In this document: in pieces, positions 1 to 7,397 of the stretch
How positions within the stretch are numbered: the stretch's first letter is position 1
How the letters are laid out: each line of letters opens with the position of its first letter
Source: a virus
Virus record (IMG/VR): IMGVR_UViG_3300048592_001397
Location: 1-23,817 of that record
Strand: one strand, 5' to 3'
Length of the DNA stretch: 23,817 bases
Translations under genes and position numbers: made by a program
The notes under the pieces: generated by a model
Databases searched by the model: none
What the model was told of the DNA's origin: nothing
Seen by the model: only the letters and a program-made list of their open reading frames with translations

Positions 1-726
1 TTATGAGGCAGCCGAATTATTAGAGCCAACTCTTTTTGGATAGGGTTCAATATAGGGTTTTAGCTTTCGCATTATCTCATTTCTCACAGCTTTCCCGCCT
101 ACAGGGAAAATATATCTGTGCTTTGGTTGGATATCCTGCGTAGTAAATTTAGGGTCAAATTTTTTCAAAGTCTCCTTCTTGCGAGACCCAAAGATGCGAT
201 AGACTTCCTTTGGATGATACTTTCTGCCTTTTATGAAGTAGATCTTTGCTCCCCCAGGACAGGTTTTTCCAAAGTAGATTGCATTGCATGCTTGATATAT
301 TGTACCAATTTCTCCAGCTTCTGGGTCAGCATATGCGACAACCGCTTTACAGCGTTTACTATGCTGCAATTTCCTTAGCGATGCCGATATCAATTTGCTA
401 GGAACCCATGTTGGAGCCCAAGGAGCTGAGGCACCTCTGCACAGTTGTAGAATCGTTCCAGAGTATTCGCTTCCAAGATATCTCCTGTACAAATCATTTG
501 ACATGGGCGGCCCAAAACCAACAACTCCAGCTAGGCGATCGGAAGCAAAAAGTCCGTAGAAAAATATTGCCGATCCAATATTTCCTAGCCATTCATACTC
601 AAGAATAAAAGGAGATGCGGTCTTAAAATCTATTTCCTTTATGATTGCTTCAGACGGGTTAATTTCTATTTTCTCACTTTCTGCTGCTTTTGACTTCTTG
701 ATTTTGAACTGCCAGCATTCTTTCAT
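1..726 (-). CDS. Mom-like DNA-modification protein (GNAT-like fold)
   Basis: This 241-residue protein resembles the phage Mu Mom family. Mom proteins modify adenines in phage DNA to a carbamoylmethyl-type base, which shields the DNA from many restriction enzymes. The assignment is from recalled family motifs: EYEWLG near residue 43, CRGASAPWAP near 97-106 and AYADPEAGEIGTIYQACN at about 131-148, the last being highly characteristic of Mom-like proteins. The basic C-terminus would suit DNA contact. The frame is open upstream to 789, but I chose the ATG at 726-724 because it overlaps the upstream stop (TGA at 725-723) as ATGA, which implies translational coupling. The stop is at the first bases of the window. 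In Mu, mom is translationally activated by the zinc-finger protein Com. Here it is instead coupled to an unrelated membrane-associated protein, with a zinc-ribbon gene nearby on the other strand. Substrate and exact chemistry are inferred. Confidence 0.82.
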   Translation of the reverse strand: MKECWQFKIKKSKAAESEKIEINPSEAIIKEIDFKTASPFILEYEWLGNIGSAIFFYGLFASDRLAGVVGFGPPMSNDLYRRYLGSEYSGTILQLCRGASAPWAPTWVPSKLISASLRKLQHSKRCKAVVAYADPEAGEIGTIYQACNAIYFGKTCPGGAKIYFIKGRKYHPKEVYRIFGSRKKETLKKFDPKFTTQDIQPKHRYIFPVGGKAVRNEIMRKLKPYIEPYPKRVGSNNSAAS

Positions 727-1814
727 AGTATTTTTTTTCCGGTCATACGGAGTAGGAAATATAGAACAATGGCCTGGGAAAAATTGCATGCGACCTTAAA
801 ACTGTCTCCGAGAGGCTTTGTGACGTCGGTTGTTGCTCCCCAAGATGCCAAGGCATAAAGTAGTATCAGAAGATAGACCTTTGTATTGCGAAACTTGTCC
901 GTGAATACGAACTGGATTGAAGCATCAGGTCCGAGAATTTGTTTTCCTTGCTGATTGGATTTGTAGATAATATGAAAGGACCCTTGTGTTTCATCTGTTC
1001 TGCTCTTGGGAATCATTCCATAGTTGAATGTGTCTATATGCGAGTCAACTTTTTGCTCCTTGGAACTTAAGATAACAACATCAGTTGTAGGCGACACTTC
1101 GACAGTCGCCCCATGTGTCGGATTCTTGCTTTGCTCGGGATATATATAGTCAATATCGATTTTCATAATCCCATCAATCGGAATCTCAATTGTCGATGCT
1201 GTGTCTTCTGCTTTTTTGTTGATCGTTCTATATCCATCGACTGATGAGCGTAAAAAAATCACTTCTATTCCAGGAGGGTTAAACGATCTTGTCTTGCTAA
1301 TTGCCTCTATTGCCTCGGTAGAGTATTCCCGTCCAGTCTGAATTATCTTTGAATCGGTTATGACGTCGTTCCCGTCTGTAGCATAGATGCCGTCATTTTC
1401 GTTTATTGGATCAGGCTGCCCACTGGCATCTTTCTGAAGGGTGGGCAAAATATTCCTAAGTTCGGTCGGAAGTTTGCAGGAAAACTGCGCTAGGTCACTG
1501 GTATAAACAAAATCTTCAAGCTCCACATAGAAGTATGCATAAGGGTCATTCTTAACACATTTTATGAGTTTGCCGCGTCTGATGGGATGATACTCATACC
1601 TGACTCCTCCGTTTCCCCATCTATCAACGAATATAATTGTTACATCACTGCCTATTTTATTTTGAAAATTTGGGATATCTCCTTCTTGCATGTTTGTTCT
1701 TTTTCCAGTGTATCTGTAGCGATATTTATTGATAGAGCCATTTGGTAAATAGAACGTATTGAGGATATTCTTCAAGTATTTCGGTCTGTATGCAGAATTG
1801 AAAAGATAGATCAA
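723..1814 (-). CDS. Unrecognised protein with C-terminal membrane region, coupled to mom-like gene
   Basis: I do not recognise a named family for this 363-residue protein. The start is TTG at 1814-1812, six bases after a very strong AAGGAGGG ribosome site (complement of 1821-1828). The N-terminal third (residues 1-110) is rich in aromatic residues and predicted strands (YLFNSAYRPKYL, YRYRYTG, IIFVDRWGNGGVRYEYHP) and looks like a small beta-barrel recognition or docking domain. The middle is polar and contains a beta-rich stretch with IEIPIDGIMKIDIDYIYP. The C-terminus carries two hydrophobic segments, at about residues 308-327 (VYLLILLYALASWG) and 346-358 (AIVLYFLLRM), which would anchor it in the membrane. 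It shares an ATGA overlap with the Mom-like gene, so the two are probably made together. A membrane-associated accessory or defence role is only an inference from context. Confidence 0.75.
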   Translation of the reverse strand: MIYLFNSAYRPKYLKNILNTFYLPNGSINKYRYRYTGKRTNMQEGDIPNFQNKIGSDVTIIFVDRWGNGGVRYEYHPIRRGKLIKCVKNDPYAYFYVELEDFVYTSDLAQFSCKLPTELRNILPTLQKDASGQPDPINENDGIYATDGNDVITDSKIIQTGREYSTEAIEAISKTRSFNPPGIEVIFLRSSVDGYRTINKKAEDTASTIEIPIDGIMKIDIDYIYPEQSKNPTHGATVEVSPTTDVVILSSKEQKVDSHIDTFNYGMIPKSRTDETQGSFHIIYKSNQQGKQILGPDASIQFVFTDKFRNTKVYLLILLYALASWGATTDVTKPLGDSFKVACNFSQAIVLYFLLRMTGKKIL

Positions 1815-1820
1815 CGCTTG

Positions 1821-1828
1821 CCCTCCTT
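1821..1828 (-). promoter_or_regulatory. Strong Shine-Dalgarno fixing a TTG start
   Basis: On the minus strand this reads AAGGAGGG and ends six bases before the TTG at 1814. It is the best ribosome binding site in the left part of the window and is the reason for accepting the non-ATG start. Confidence 0.75.
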
Positions 1829-1962
1829 ATCTTCGTGGATATTTCGGAGTTGTGATCCCTGCACTTAGTTAAGAATTTCTTCGCACTCAGTGGACATTAG
1901 TTATGACATTGCCTCTCATAGGAAACATCTTGTAGAAGGTAAAAGGAGGCAGCCAGTGGCTG

Positions 1963-2103
1963 ATGCGGTGTGTATCTGCGGAACTGCAAGATAAGAATGA
2001 CAACCGTTGCGGCTGCTGCAAGGGATATCACCCAGCAACCGTGGGCGAGACCATCGGATGCGTGGACTGTGGAGAGGACTATCTCGTCTCATTTGTTGTG
2101 TGA
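1963..2103 (+). CDS. Small zinc-ribbon protein, possibly Com-like
   Basis: This 46-codon ORF encodes a protein with two CxxC pairs: RCGCCK at residues 15-20 and GCVDCG at 32-37, separated by 13 residues, a typical zinc-ribbon layout. An AAGGAGG ribosome site lies at 1943-1949, 13 bases before the ATG; an in-frame CTG at 1960 would give a tighter spacing. Mu Com, the translational activator of mom, is also a small protein with RCxxC followed about 16 residues later by CPRC, so a distant Com-like role is possible given the Mom-like gene about 1.2 kb away. However, it lies on the opposite strand and lacks other Com residues. It could equally be a late-gene regulator or an unrelated zinc ribbon. 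The spacing does not match Ogr/Delta proteins. Function is unproven, but the gene looks real from its ribosome site and cysteine pattern. Confidence 0.55.
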   Translation: MRCVSAELQDKNDNRCGCCKGYHPATVGETIGCVDCGEDYLVSFVV

Positions 2104-2340
2104 GTTGTCGAGCTAAGGCTTGCCCTTGTGACTTTCGTGAGCGCAAACACGTAGAGCCAAATACTGAAAGAAAAATGATGCTTTACCAAAAAAAACTTGC
2201 ATTCGTCACCAAACCAAGACTGGCGCATGGGTCCTTTCCTCAATAAAATCATAGGGGGTGACGAGGCACCCCTGGCGCTCGGGCGATGATGAAAATTTTC
2301 GAGGTGACTGACTGCAAACGCCCAAATCATTCCTGGCATT
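2104..2340. other. Non-coding region upstream of the terminase genes; candidate cos/late-leader region
   Basis: No convincing gene is seen in these 237 bases. The stretch contains an A-rich segment near 2168-2200 and a GC-rich dyad at 2254-2273. In lambda-type phages the packaging start site (cos) lies directly upstream of the small terminase gene, so this is where a cos site or a late leader would be expected. I cannot identify cosN, cosB or a late promoter by sequence alone. Confidence 0.35.
2254..2273. other. GC-rich dyad (possible cos element or RNA hairpin)
   Basis: GGGGTG at 2255-2260 pairs with CACCCC at 2267-2272 across a six-base loop (ACGAGG), with a possible extra G-U pair at the ends. 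No run of T follows, so it is not an intrinsic terminator. Its position about 70 bases before the small terminase start, its GC richness and its two-fold symmetry fit a cos element, but no match to a known cos sequence is claimed. Confidence 0.3.
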
Positions 2341-2997
2341 TTGATCCACTCAACATCACAGAAAAGCAAAATCGACTTGGCTAAGCAATTGAATACAGTA
2401 GAGTTTGCGGATCTTTTGCAGATTTCAAAGCAAACCGTAAGCAAAGCGATCAAGAGCGGCAGGCTCTCCAAATCAGTCAACCGCGTGGAAAACAACTACC
2501 TGATCGATGCTGCTCTCGGCGTGCAGGAGTTCTTTCAAAACGCGAGGTTGGACAAGGATCACACCGATCGCCATCACCTTCCCAAGCAATCAACCAGTCA
2601 CCCTTCTCATGAAGATGTGATGCCAACAAGTGAGTCCATCGCCATGGATCGTCACTACACTGCCCTCCTTAGCAAGCTGGCCTATCTGGAGAAAGCAGGC
2701 ACTCTCATTTCCGCCGAGAAATATCGAATCGAAGCATTCCAGGCCGCGCGTGCTACCAGGGATGCGGTCCTCTACACACCACAGGCAATATCCGCCGAAA
2801 TCAAAAGGCAAGTCCGCTCCTTTATCGCGGATAGGTTTGGTGAACAGCAGATCGATATCCATGAATACGAAATTGATGATCTGGTGGCCCGTATTCGCAT
2901 CGTCATGAAAGATGCATTGACCAGGGCTCTTCGTGACCTCGCTGACTCTCGCTTTACCGCTTCTGCCACTTCCTCTGAGGATGCTCCCGCTGACTGA
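2341..2997 (+). CDS. Small terminase subunit, Nu1-like DNA-packaging protein
   Basis: This 218-residue protein is the likely DNA-recognition subunit of the terminase. An N-terminal winged-helix/helix-turn-helix is visible at residues 19-45 (FADLLQISKQTVSKAIKSG), as in Nu1-type proteins, which bind packaging sites. The central part (about residues 100-150) is helical and charged and would suit oligomerisation and contact with the large subunit. The TTG at 2341 is taken as start, although no good ribosome site is visible; TTG at 2377 is an alternative and would still keep the HTH. The 3' end overlaps the large terminase start by 17 bases, the usual nu1-A arrangement. It is somewhat longer than lambda Nu1 (181 residues). 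Confidence 0.7.
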   Translation: MIHSTSQKSKIDLAKQLNTVEFADLLQISKQTVSKAIKSGRLSKSVNRVENNYLIDAALGVQEFFQNARLDKDHTDRHHLPKQSTSHPSHEDVMPTSESIAMDRHYTALLSKLAYLEKAGTLISAEKYRIEAFQAARATRDAVLYTPQAISAEIKRQVRSFIADRFGEQQIDIHEYEIDDLVARIRIVMKDALTRALRDLADSRFTASATSSEDAPAD

Positions 2998-4834
2998 TCG
3001 CGTGTATTCTGACCTTGTTTCCGTGACCGATGACTTCGTGCTTGGCACTCTGCCCAACCCCGATATCTCGATCATCGAACATGCGTCTCGAAATCTCTAT
3101 CTTGTCAGCGGCAAGAATCCCTTCCCAGGTTTGGTCGACTTCGACCGAACACCTTACCTCCGCGAAATTCTGGATGCGCTGATGCCCGACAATGGGGTGG
3201 AGAAGGTCGTCCTGCAGAAAGGTTGGCAAACCGGCGGAACGCTGTCAGCTTTGGCATTTATGCTATGGGTGATGGACGTGAACCCGGCACCTATGCTTAT
3301 CGTCCAACCTTCCGATGAACTTCGCGCCAAGTTCTCAAAGCAGCGTATAGCCCCGATCGTGGCCAACTGCAAATCCCTTCAGGGTAAGATCAAGGATTTA
3401 GAGCGCTATAAGCGCGACAAGACCAAGGAGAAGGATACGATCATCACCAAGCTCTTTCCTGGTGGCTTTCTGAACCTTGGGACCAGCAAAAGCGCAATAT
3501 CGCTGCGATCAGACAGCATTCAGTTCATCGTGTTCGACGAAGTGTCGGCCTATGATCTGGATTGCCAAGGTGAAGGCGATCCTTGCGGAATTGCCATTGG
3601 CCGAACCAGTGCTTACGAAGGTCGCAAAAAGATCTTCTATATCTCCACCCCGACAATCGCTGGCCAGTGCCGCATCGAGCAGGAATATCTCACCACAGAC
3701 CAGCGCAAGTTCTTTGTCCCCTGCTTATCGTGTGGCGAACTGCAGCTTATCGTGTGGAAGCAAATAGACTTTTCGGGAAAGGTTCCCGTTTTCCGCTGCA
3801 TTCGATGTAACGCAAGTCACTATGAGCAGGACAAAACTGAAATGCTTGCTGGAGGGCAATGGCGTCCAACGGCTGCCGCATTATTCCCCAATGTTCGCGG
3901 CTATTTTTTACCGGCTCTCTATGCGCCGGTCGGGATGTACTCCTGGAAAAGCTGCGTGGATCTCTTCAAAAAGGGGTATGAGAACCCCGTCGAGCTTAAG
4001 GTCTTCGTGAACAATTGCCTGGGCGAGACCTGGGAGGATCGCTCGGTCGCTTCTTTGGATGCCGGGGATATCCATGCACTTGCCGAGGATTATGATCCTA
4101 CCACCATTCTTCCCCCTGGTGCTGCTCTAGTTACCGCTGGGATAGATACACATCCAAACCATATCAACATCTGTACAAGGGCATGGGGTCGGGACGGTGA
4201 AAGCTGGGTGCTGGACTACTGGGTTATTTATGGCGACGGCAACGAGATGTCGACCTGGGCTCGCGTCGAGGAAAAGCTCTTGACCACCTATACTCATAGT
4301 CGCGGCGAAAGGCTTCGTATTGCAGCTGCTAGTGTCGACACCGGGGGGCATACAACCGCTGCCGTTTATGAATTCTGTCGCCCCAGATTGGGGGACTGCG
4401 TGATTGCCATAAAAGGCATCGGTAACCCTTCGGCCCCTATCATTGACAAACCCACGCTGCTCAAGGACGAGAATGTCTACCTGTTCAGGGTCGGCAAGCT
4501 TGCCACACACGGGCGCTTATTTTCCGACATTGCACGATCGATCAGCAGCCGCAAGGAGTACCGGGAGAAAGCAAGAAGCGGCATAAAGACCGAATATCGC
4601 GGGGCACAAATCATCCATTTTCATAAAGGTCTGGATCCGTCTTTTTACAAGGAGGTTTCCGCACCCAAGGCACGCTGGGTCAAACGCGAGGGCGGGTTCC
4701 AGCTGGCTTATGAATCGACTGATGGTGTTGCCGACCACGCCCACGACTGCCTTCGCTATGCCGACGCCGCCCGACATTTCCTGGACATCAATATCGACAG
4801 GCTATGTGACACGCTGGAGGGAAAAGTGGCATGA
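2981..4834 (+). CDS. Large terminase subunit, lambda GpA family
   Basis: This 617-residue protein is the packaging ATPase and endonuclease. It cuts concatemeric DNA and pumps it through the portal. The Walker A region is at residues 79-87 (QKGWQTGGT) and lacks the classic GKT, which is common in GpA proteins. Walker B is at 182-187 (FIVFDE). Two CxxC pairs (248-251 and 273-276) form the zinc element often seen between ATPase and nuclease domains. The C-terminal nuclease domain has acidic motifs GIDTH (D389) and SVDTGGHTT (D453), and a late HDCLRYADA segment. The ATG at 2981 is preferred over an upstream in-frame ATG at 2933, which would add a leucine-rich stretch overlapping nu1. The stop overlaps the next gene as ATGA. 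Confidence 0.95.
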   Translation: MLPLTDRVYSDLVSVTDDFVLGTLPNPDISIIEHASRNLYLVSGKNPFPGLVDFDRTPYLREILDALMPDNGVEKVVLQKGWQTGGTLSALAFMLWVMDVNPAPMLIVQPSDELRAKFSKQRIAPIVANCKSLQGKIKDLERYKRDKTKEKDTIITKLFPGGFLNLGTSKSAISLRSDSIQFIVFDEVSAYDLDCQGEGDPCGIAIGRTSAYEGRKKIFYISTPTIAGQCRIEQEYLTTDQRKFFVPCLSCGELQLIVWKQIDFSGKVPVFRCIRCNASHYEQDKTEMLAGGQWRPTAAALFPNVRGYFLPALYAPVGMYSWKSCVDLFKKGYENPVELKVFVNNCLGETWEDRSVASLDAGDIHALAEDYDPTTILPPGAALVTAGIDTHPNHINICTRAWGRDGESWVLDYWVIYGDGNEMSTWARVEEKLLTTYTHSRGERLRIAAASVDTGGHTTAAVYEFCRPRLGDCVIAIKGIGNPSAPIIDKPTLLKDENVYLFRVGKLATHGRLFSDIARSISSRKEYREKARSGIKTEYRGAQIIHFHKGLDPSFYKEVSAPKARWVKREGGFQLAYESTDGVADHAHDCLRYADAARHFLDINIDRLCDTLEGKVA

Positions 4835-5040
4835 AAACATATAGAGAGCAGCTGGATAGCGTCCAGCGAGCCATTGAAGCTATTGAATCAGGCGGTCAGG
4901 AGTTTGACCTGGAAGTGAATATGAACAGACGAAGCGTCAAGCGCGGTGACCTGAAGGAACTCTACCGACGTGAAGCCTTTCTGCGCCGCATGGTTTCGCG
5001 TGAAGGGGGATCTGATATTGAGTTCGTGGTACCAGGATAG
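4831..5040 (+). CDS. Head-to-tail joining protein, gpW-like
   Basis: This 69-residue protein sits exactly where lambda gpW lies, between the large terminase and portal genes. gpW attaches below the portal after DNA packaging and prepares the head for tail joining. The sequence starts with a helix (YREQLDSVQRAIEAIESG), followed by a short strand region (QEFDLEVNMNRRSVKRG) and a second basic helix (DLKELYRREAFLRRMV), matching the helix/beta-hairpin/helix plan of gpW. Its length agrees with lambda gpW (68 residues). The ATG overlaps the terminase stop by four bases, indicating coupled translation. Confidence 0.82.
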   Translation: MKTYREQLDSVQRAIEAIESGGQEFDLEVNMNRRSVKRGDLKELYRREAFLRRMVSREGGSDIEFVVPG

Positions 5041-5048
5041 GACAGCAA

Positions 5049-6515
5049 TTGACCGGATATATTGAAACAGAGGCTGGTGTTCTCATACCGGAAAGCCCGT
5101 ACCGATCGACATCCCGAAGCAACCCCGCTGTTGAGCATTGGAATCCACCTGACGCCAGTGCCGACGAGGCGATTCTGCCCGCTCTTTCTGCCTTGCGGAA
5201 TCAGAGCCATGATCTCGATCGTAACGAAGCCATTGCAAGAGGGGCTGTCGAGAATACGGTCAGTAACGTGGTAGCGGATGGATTGAGGCCACAAGCGAAG
5301 CTGGATCATGAGGTTCTAGGAATCTCGGAGCAGAAGGCTCGGGAGTTTGAGAAAGCAGCCGAACGAATCTTTGCGCTTCATGCCAGCTCAGTCTATTCGG
5401 ACTTTACAAGGTCAAACCCCTTCGGGATCAATCAGGCCATAGCGCTGCGTTCGGTACTGCTTGATGGAGACTGCCTCATTCTCAAGCGCTATAAGCCGGG
5501 ACCGGGTGCCATCCTTGGAACCTGTATCCAGATCATTGAAGGCTCCCGTCTGTGCAACCCTGACCTTGGAAGTGCGGACAAGGACATCAGAGAGGGGGTT
5601 GAGTTGAACGAAGATGGCGAGGCTGTGGCCTATCACATCGTGAGCCGGGACAGGATGCAAACCCTCCAGCCGGAGAGAACTATACGCATTCCACGTTTCG
5701 ACACGGAAGGCAATCCGATCGCACTTCATGTCTTCCACAGCCGCCTGCCTGGACAAACACGGGGGGAACCGTTCCTTGCTCCTGTCGTCGAGCGATTCAA
5801 GCAGCTTAGTCGCTATACGGAAAGCGAAGTTATGGCGGCAGTAATCAGCGCTTTTTTTAGTGTATTCGTCACGAGTGAAGGGCACGGGCCATTCGGGGAT
5901 CGAAAGGACATCCACCTTGCATCGCGGCAGGCGAACATGCAAACCAGATCCAAAGAGAAGTTTGGGTCAGGAATGCTGCTCAATATGCTGCCTGGAGAAA
6001 AGGTGGAAACACTTACACCGGGTCGACCAAATGCCAACTATCAGCCGTTCATACAGGCCGTACTGCAGCAGATCGGTATGGGACTATCCATTCCTTTCGA
6101 GGTTCTGACCCAGAATTTTCAGTCATCGTACACAGCAGCTCGTGCTGCGCTGCTGGAGGCATGGAAGTTCGTCATGATCCGTCGTGCTTGGACTATTTCC
6201 AAGATTTGTCAGCCTTTTTATGAATGGGCAATCGGAGAAGCAGTTGCAAAAGAGATGTTGTCAGCACCTGACTTTTCCCATGTGGTTAAGCGCAGAATTT
6301 ATACCTCTGCAGAGTGGGTGGGACCATCTATGCCTTCGATTGATAGATTGAAGGATGCGAAAGCAGATGAAATAAGACTTGTAACCCGCACAGCATCCAG
6401 AAGGTCAATTATTGAAGAGGCGGGTAAGGATTTTGAAAAGATGGAACGGGAAATTCAAAGCGAGCAAACTCTGGTCGTAGAACTTCTGCGCCCTACACAC
6501 AAGGATCCAGGCTAA
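5049..6515 (+). CDS. Portal protein, lambda GpB family
   Basis: This 488-residue protein forms the dodecameric DNA gate at the capsid vertex. Lambda-type portal signatures are visible: NEAIARGAVENTVSNVV near residues 58-74, FTRSNPFGINQAIALRSV near 118-135, the DGDCLI segment, HVFHSRLPGQTRGEPFLAP, and an IPFEVLTQNFQSSYTAARAA-type segment near 345-365. The start is TTG at 5049 with AGGA-type ribosome sites just upstream (5034-5043). The C-terminus after about residue 475 (TLVVELLRPTHKDPG) differs from the usual portal ending and abuts a minus-strand accessory gene whose stop overlaps the portal stop. A decayed second copy of the portal 3' end lies about 1 kb downstream, so this gene end is probably a recombination joint. 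Confidence 0.93.
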   Translation: MTGYIETEAGVLIPESPYRSTSRSNPAVEHWNPPDASADEAILPALSALRNQSHDLDRNEAIARGAVENTVSNVVADGLRPQAKLDHEVLGISEQKAREFEKAAERIFALHASSVYSDFTRSNPFGINQAIALRSVLLDGDCLILKRYKPGPGAILGTCIQIIEGSRLCNPDLGSADKDIREGVELNEDGEAVAYHIVSRDRMQTLQPERTIRIPRFDTEGNPIALHVFHSRLPGQTRGEPFLAPVVERFKQLSRYTESEVMAAVISAFFSVFVTSEGHGPFGDRKDIHLASRQANMQTRSKEKFGSGMLLNMLPGEKVETLTPGRPNANYQPFIQAVLQQIGMGLSIPFEVLTQNFQSSYTAARAALLEAWKFVMIRRAWTISKICQPFYEWAIGEAVAKEMLSAPDFSHVVKRRIYTSAEWVGPSMPSIDRLKDAKADEIRLVTRTASRRSIIEEAGKDFEKMEREIQSEQTLVVELLRPTHKDPG

Positions 6516-7252
6516 TTGATTGGAAAAAATGTGGTCGTTGTTTTCATCACAAGCTCAGGCTTTTCTCTTAATACGTTTTGCTCCCAAGTCAAGGAAGCTT
6601 GAATCACAGTCCCACACAATGGACAGAAAGGACGAAAAATTCTATCATCTCGTATGCCGCCTGGAAGAAATGGCGTAAATGACCACAATCTATTGCAATA
6701 ATATTCAGGAAGTATGTTGCACGAAGAGCACCTCGCGGATGTTTGATCGATCTCTTTCAAAGTTTTTCTATAAATAGATCTAGCTACTCTCGTTGAAACC
6801 TTATCAAGAAGAATCTGCTCTTCAGCACCAATTGAATAATTTTGGCTGATGAATTGTTCCACAATTGTTGGATTTACAGTGCTCAAATTCCGAAATAGAC
6901 GGCGTGCTTCTTGATGAACAGAGGAGGCTTTTTCGATCATTTGAAGATGTCTTGCAATGCGGTCGTCGATCTTTAAATACATTTTTACTATAGTTGCAGC
7001 AATCAGGAAGAAACCCAAAACCTGGAACGATATTTCACTTATCGCTCCAATTTGGCTGCTACCAAAAATTGTCTTCGGAACAAAATAGAGAATTGGAACA
7101 ATCAACGATAGACATTCGACAGAATGTGAAACAAATTTTGGCCACCGAAGAAGGTATTTGTGGGTTATCATTCGACGGATATTGAAAGAGAAGATTTTAT
7201 ACAGATTATTCTTGTAACTGGCGCTTTGATCGGCAGACACAAAGTACTCCAC
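6512..7252 (-). CDS. SLATT-like two-TM membrane protein with CxxC zinc-binding tail (mobile-element family)
   Basis: This 246-residue protein resembles the membrane proteins often annotated as mobilome CxxC-CxxC proteins, related in plan to SLATT proteins. It has two hydrophobic segments (about residues 44-62 and 72-92), a charged helical stretch directly after TM2 (KIDDRIARHLQMIEKASSVH), and a terminal cysteine module: C175xxC178, C186, C210xxC213. The text ARSIYRKTLKEI before the first CxxC fits the recalled family pattern, but the spacing between the CxxC pairs (31 residues) is longer than the usual 11. SLATT proteins are thought to act as membrane effectors in defence or conflict systems, often beside nucleotide-signalling enzymes; none is seen here. 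The start is GTG at 7252 with no clear ribosome site. A minus-strand sigma70-type promoter lies at 7303-7331. The gene points against the late operon, as expected for lysogenic cargo. Confidence 0.6.
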   Translation of the reverse strand: MEYFVSADQSASYKNNLYKIFSFNIRRMITHKYLLRWPKFVSHSVECLSLIVPILYFVPKTIFGSSQIGAISEISFQVLGFFLIAATIVKMYLKIDDRIARHLQMIEKASSVHQEARRLFRNLSTVNPTIVEQFISQNYSIGAEEQILLDKVSTRVARSIYRKTLKEIDQTSARCSSCNILPEYYCNRLWSFTPFLPGGIRDDRIFRPFCPLCGTVIQASLTWEQNVLREKPELVMKTTTTFFPIN

Positions 7253-7302
7253 AAAACATCACAGCAGAGAGGTTCTTCAACCCAAGAAGAGCGAAAGCAC
7301 TG

Positions 7303-7331
7303 AATATATATGAATAGATTCTGCCAATCAA
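7303..7331 (-). promoter_or_regulatory. Sigma70-type promoter for the SLATT-like gene
   Basis: On the minus strand TTGATT (7331-7326) and TATATT (7308-7303) are separated by exactly 17 bases. They match the consensus at 4 of 6 and 5 of 6 positions. Transcription would begin near 7296, giving a leader of about 45 bases before the GTG start at 7252. Confidence 0.5.
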
Positions 7332-7397
7332 CATTAGCAATATTACTCATATTTCGCTTAAAATTTACGCGACACATAATCGTCGGACAGTTTCCGT

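Noticed and set aside
1871-1881. AAGAA-T-TTCTT palindrome between the divergent genes as an operator
   Set aside because: It is short and AT-rich, so easily due to chance, and no clear promoter could be paired with it.
2007-2246. 79-residue plus-strand ORF with several cysteines
   Set aside because: It is another frame of the zinc-ribbon gene, and the frame from 1963 has the ribosome site and regular CxxC pairs.
2254-2273. Intrinsic terminator for the zinc-ribbon gene
   Set aside because: The stem is followed by GC-rich sequence with no T tract.
1916-2495. Minus-strand ORFs across the zinc-ribbon and Nu1 start region
   Set aside because: They overlap better-supported plus-strand genes and show no family-like text.
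7168-7377. 69-residue minus-strand ORF overlapping the SLATT-like start
   Set aside because: It lacks family-like text and overlaps the probable promoter of the SLATT-like gene.
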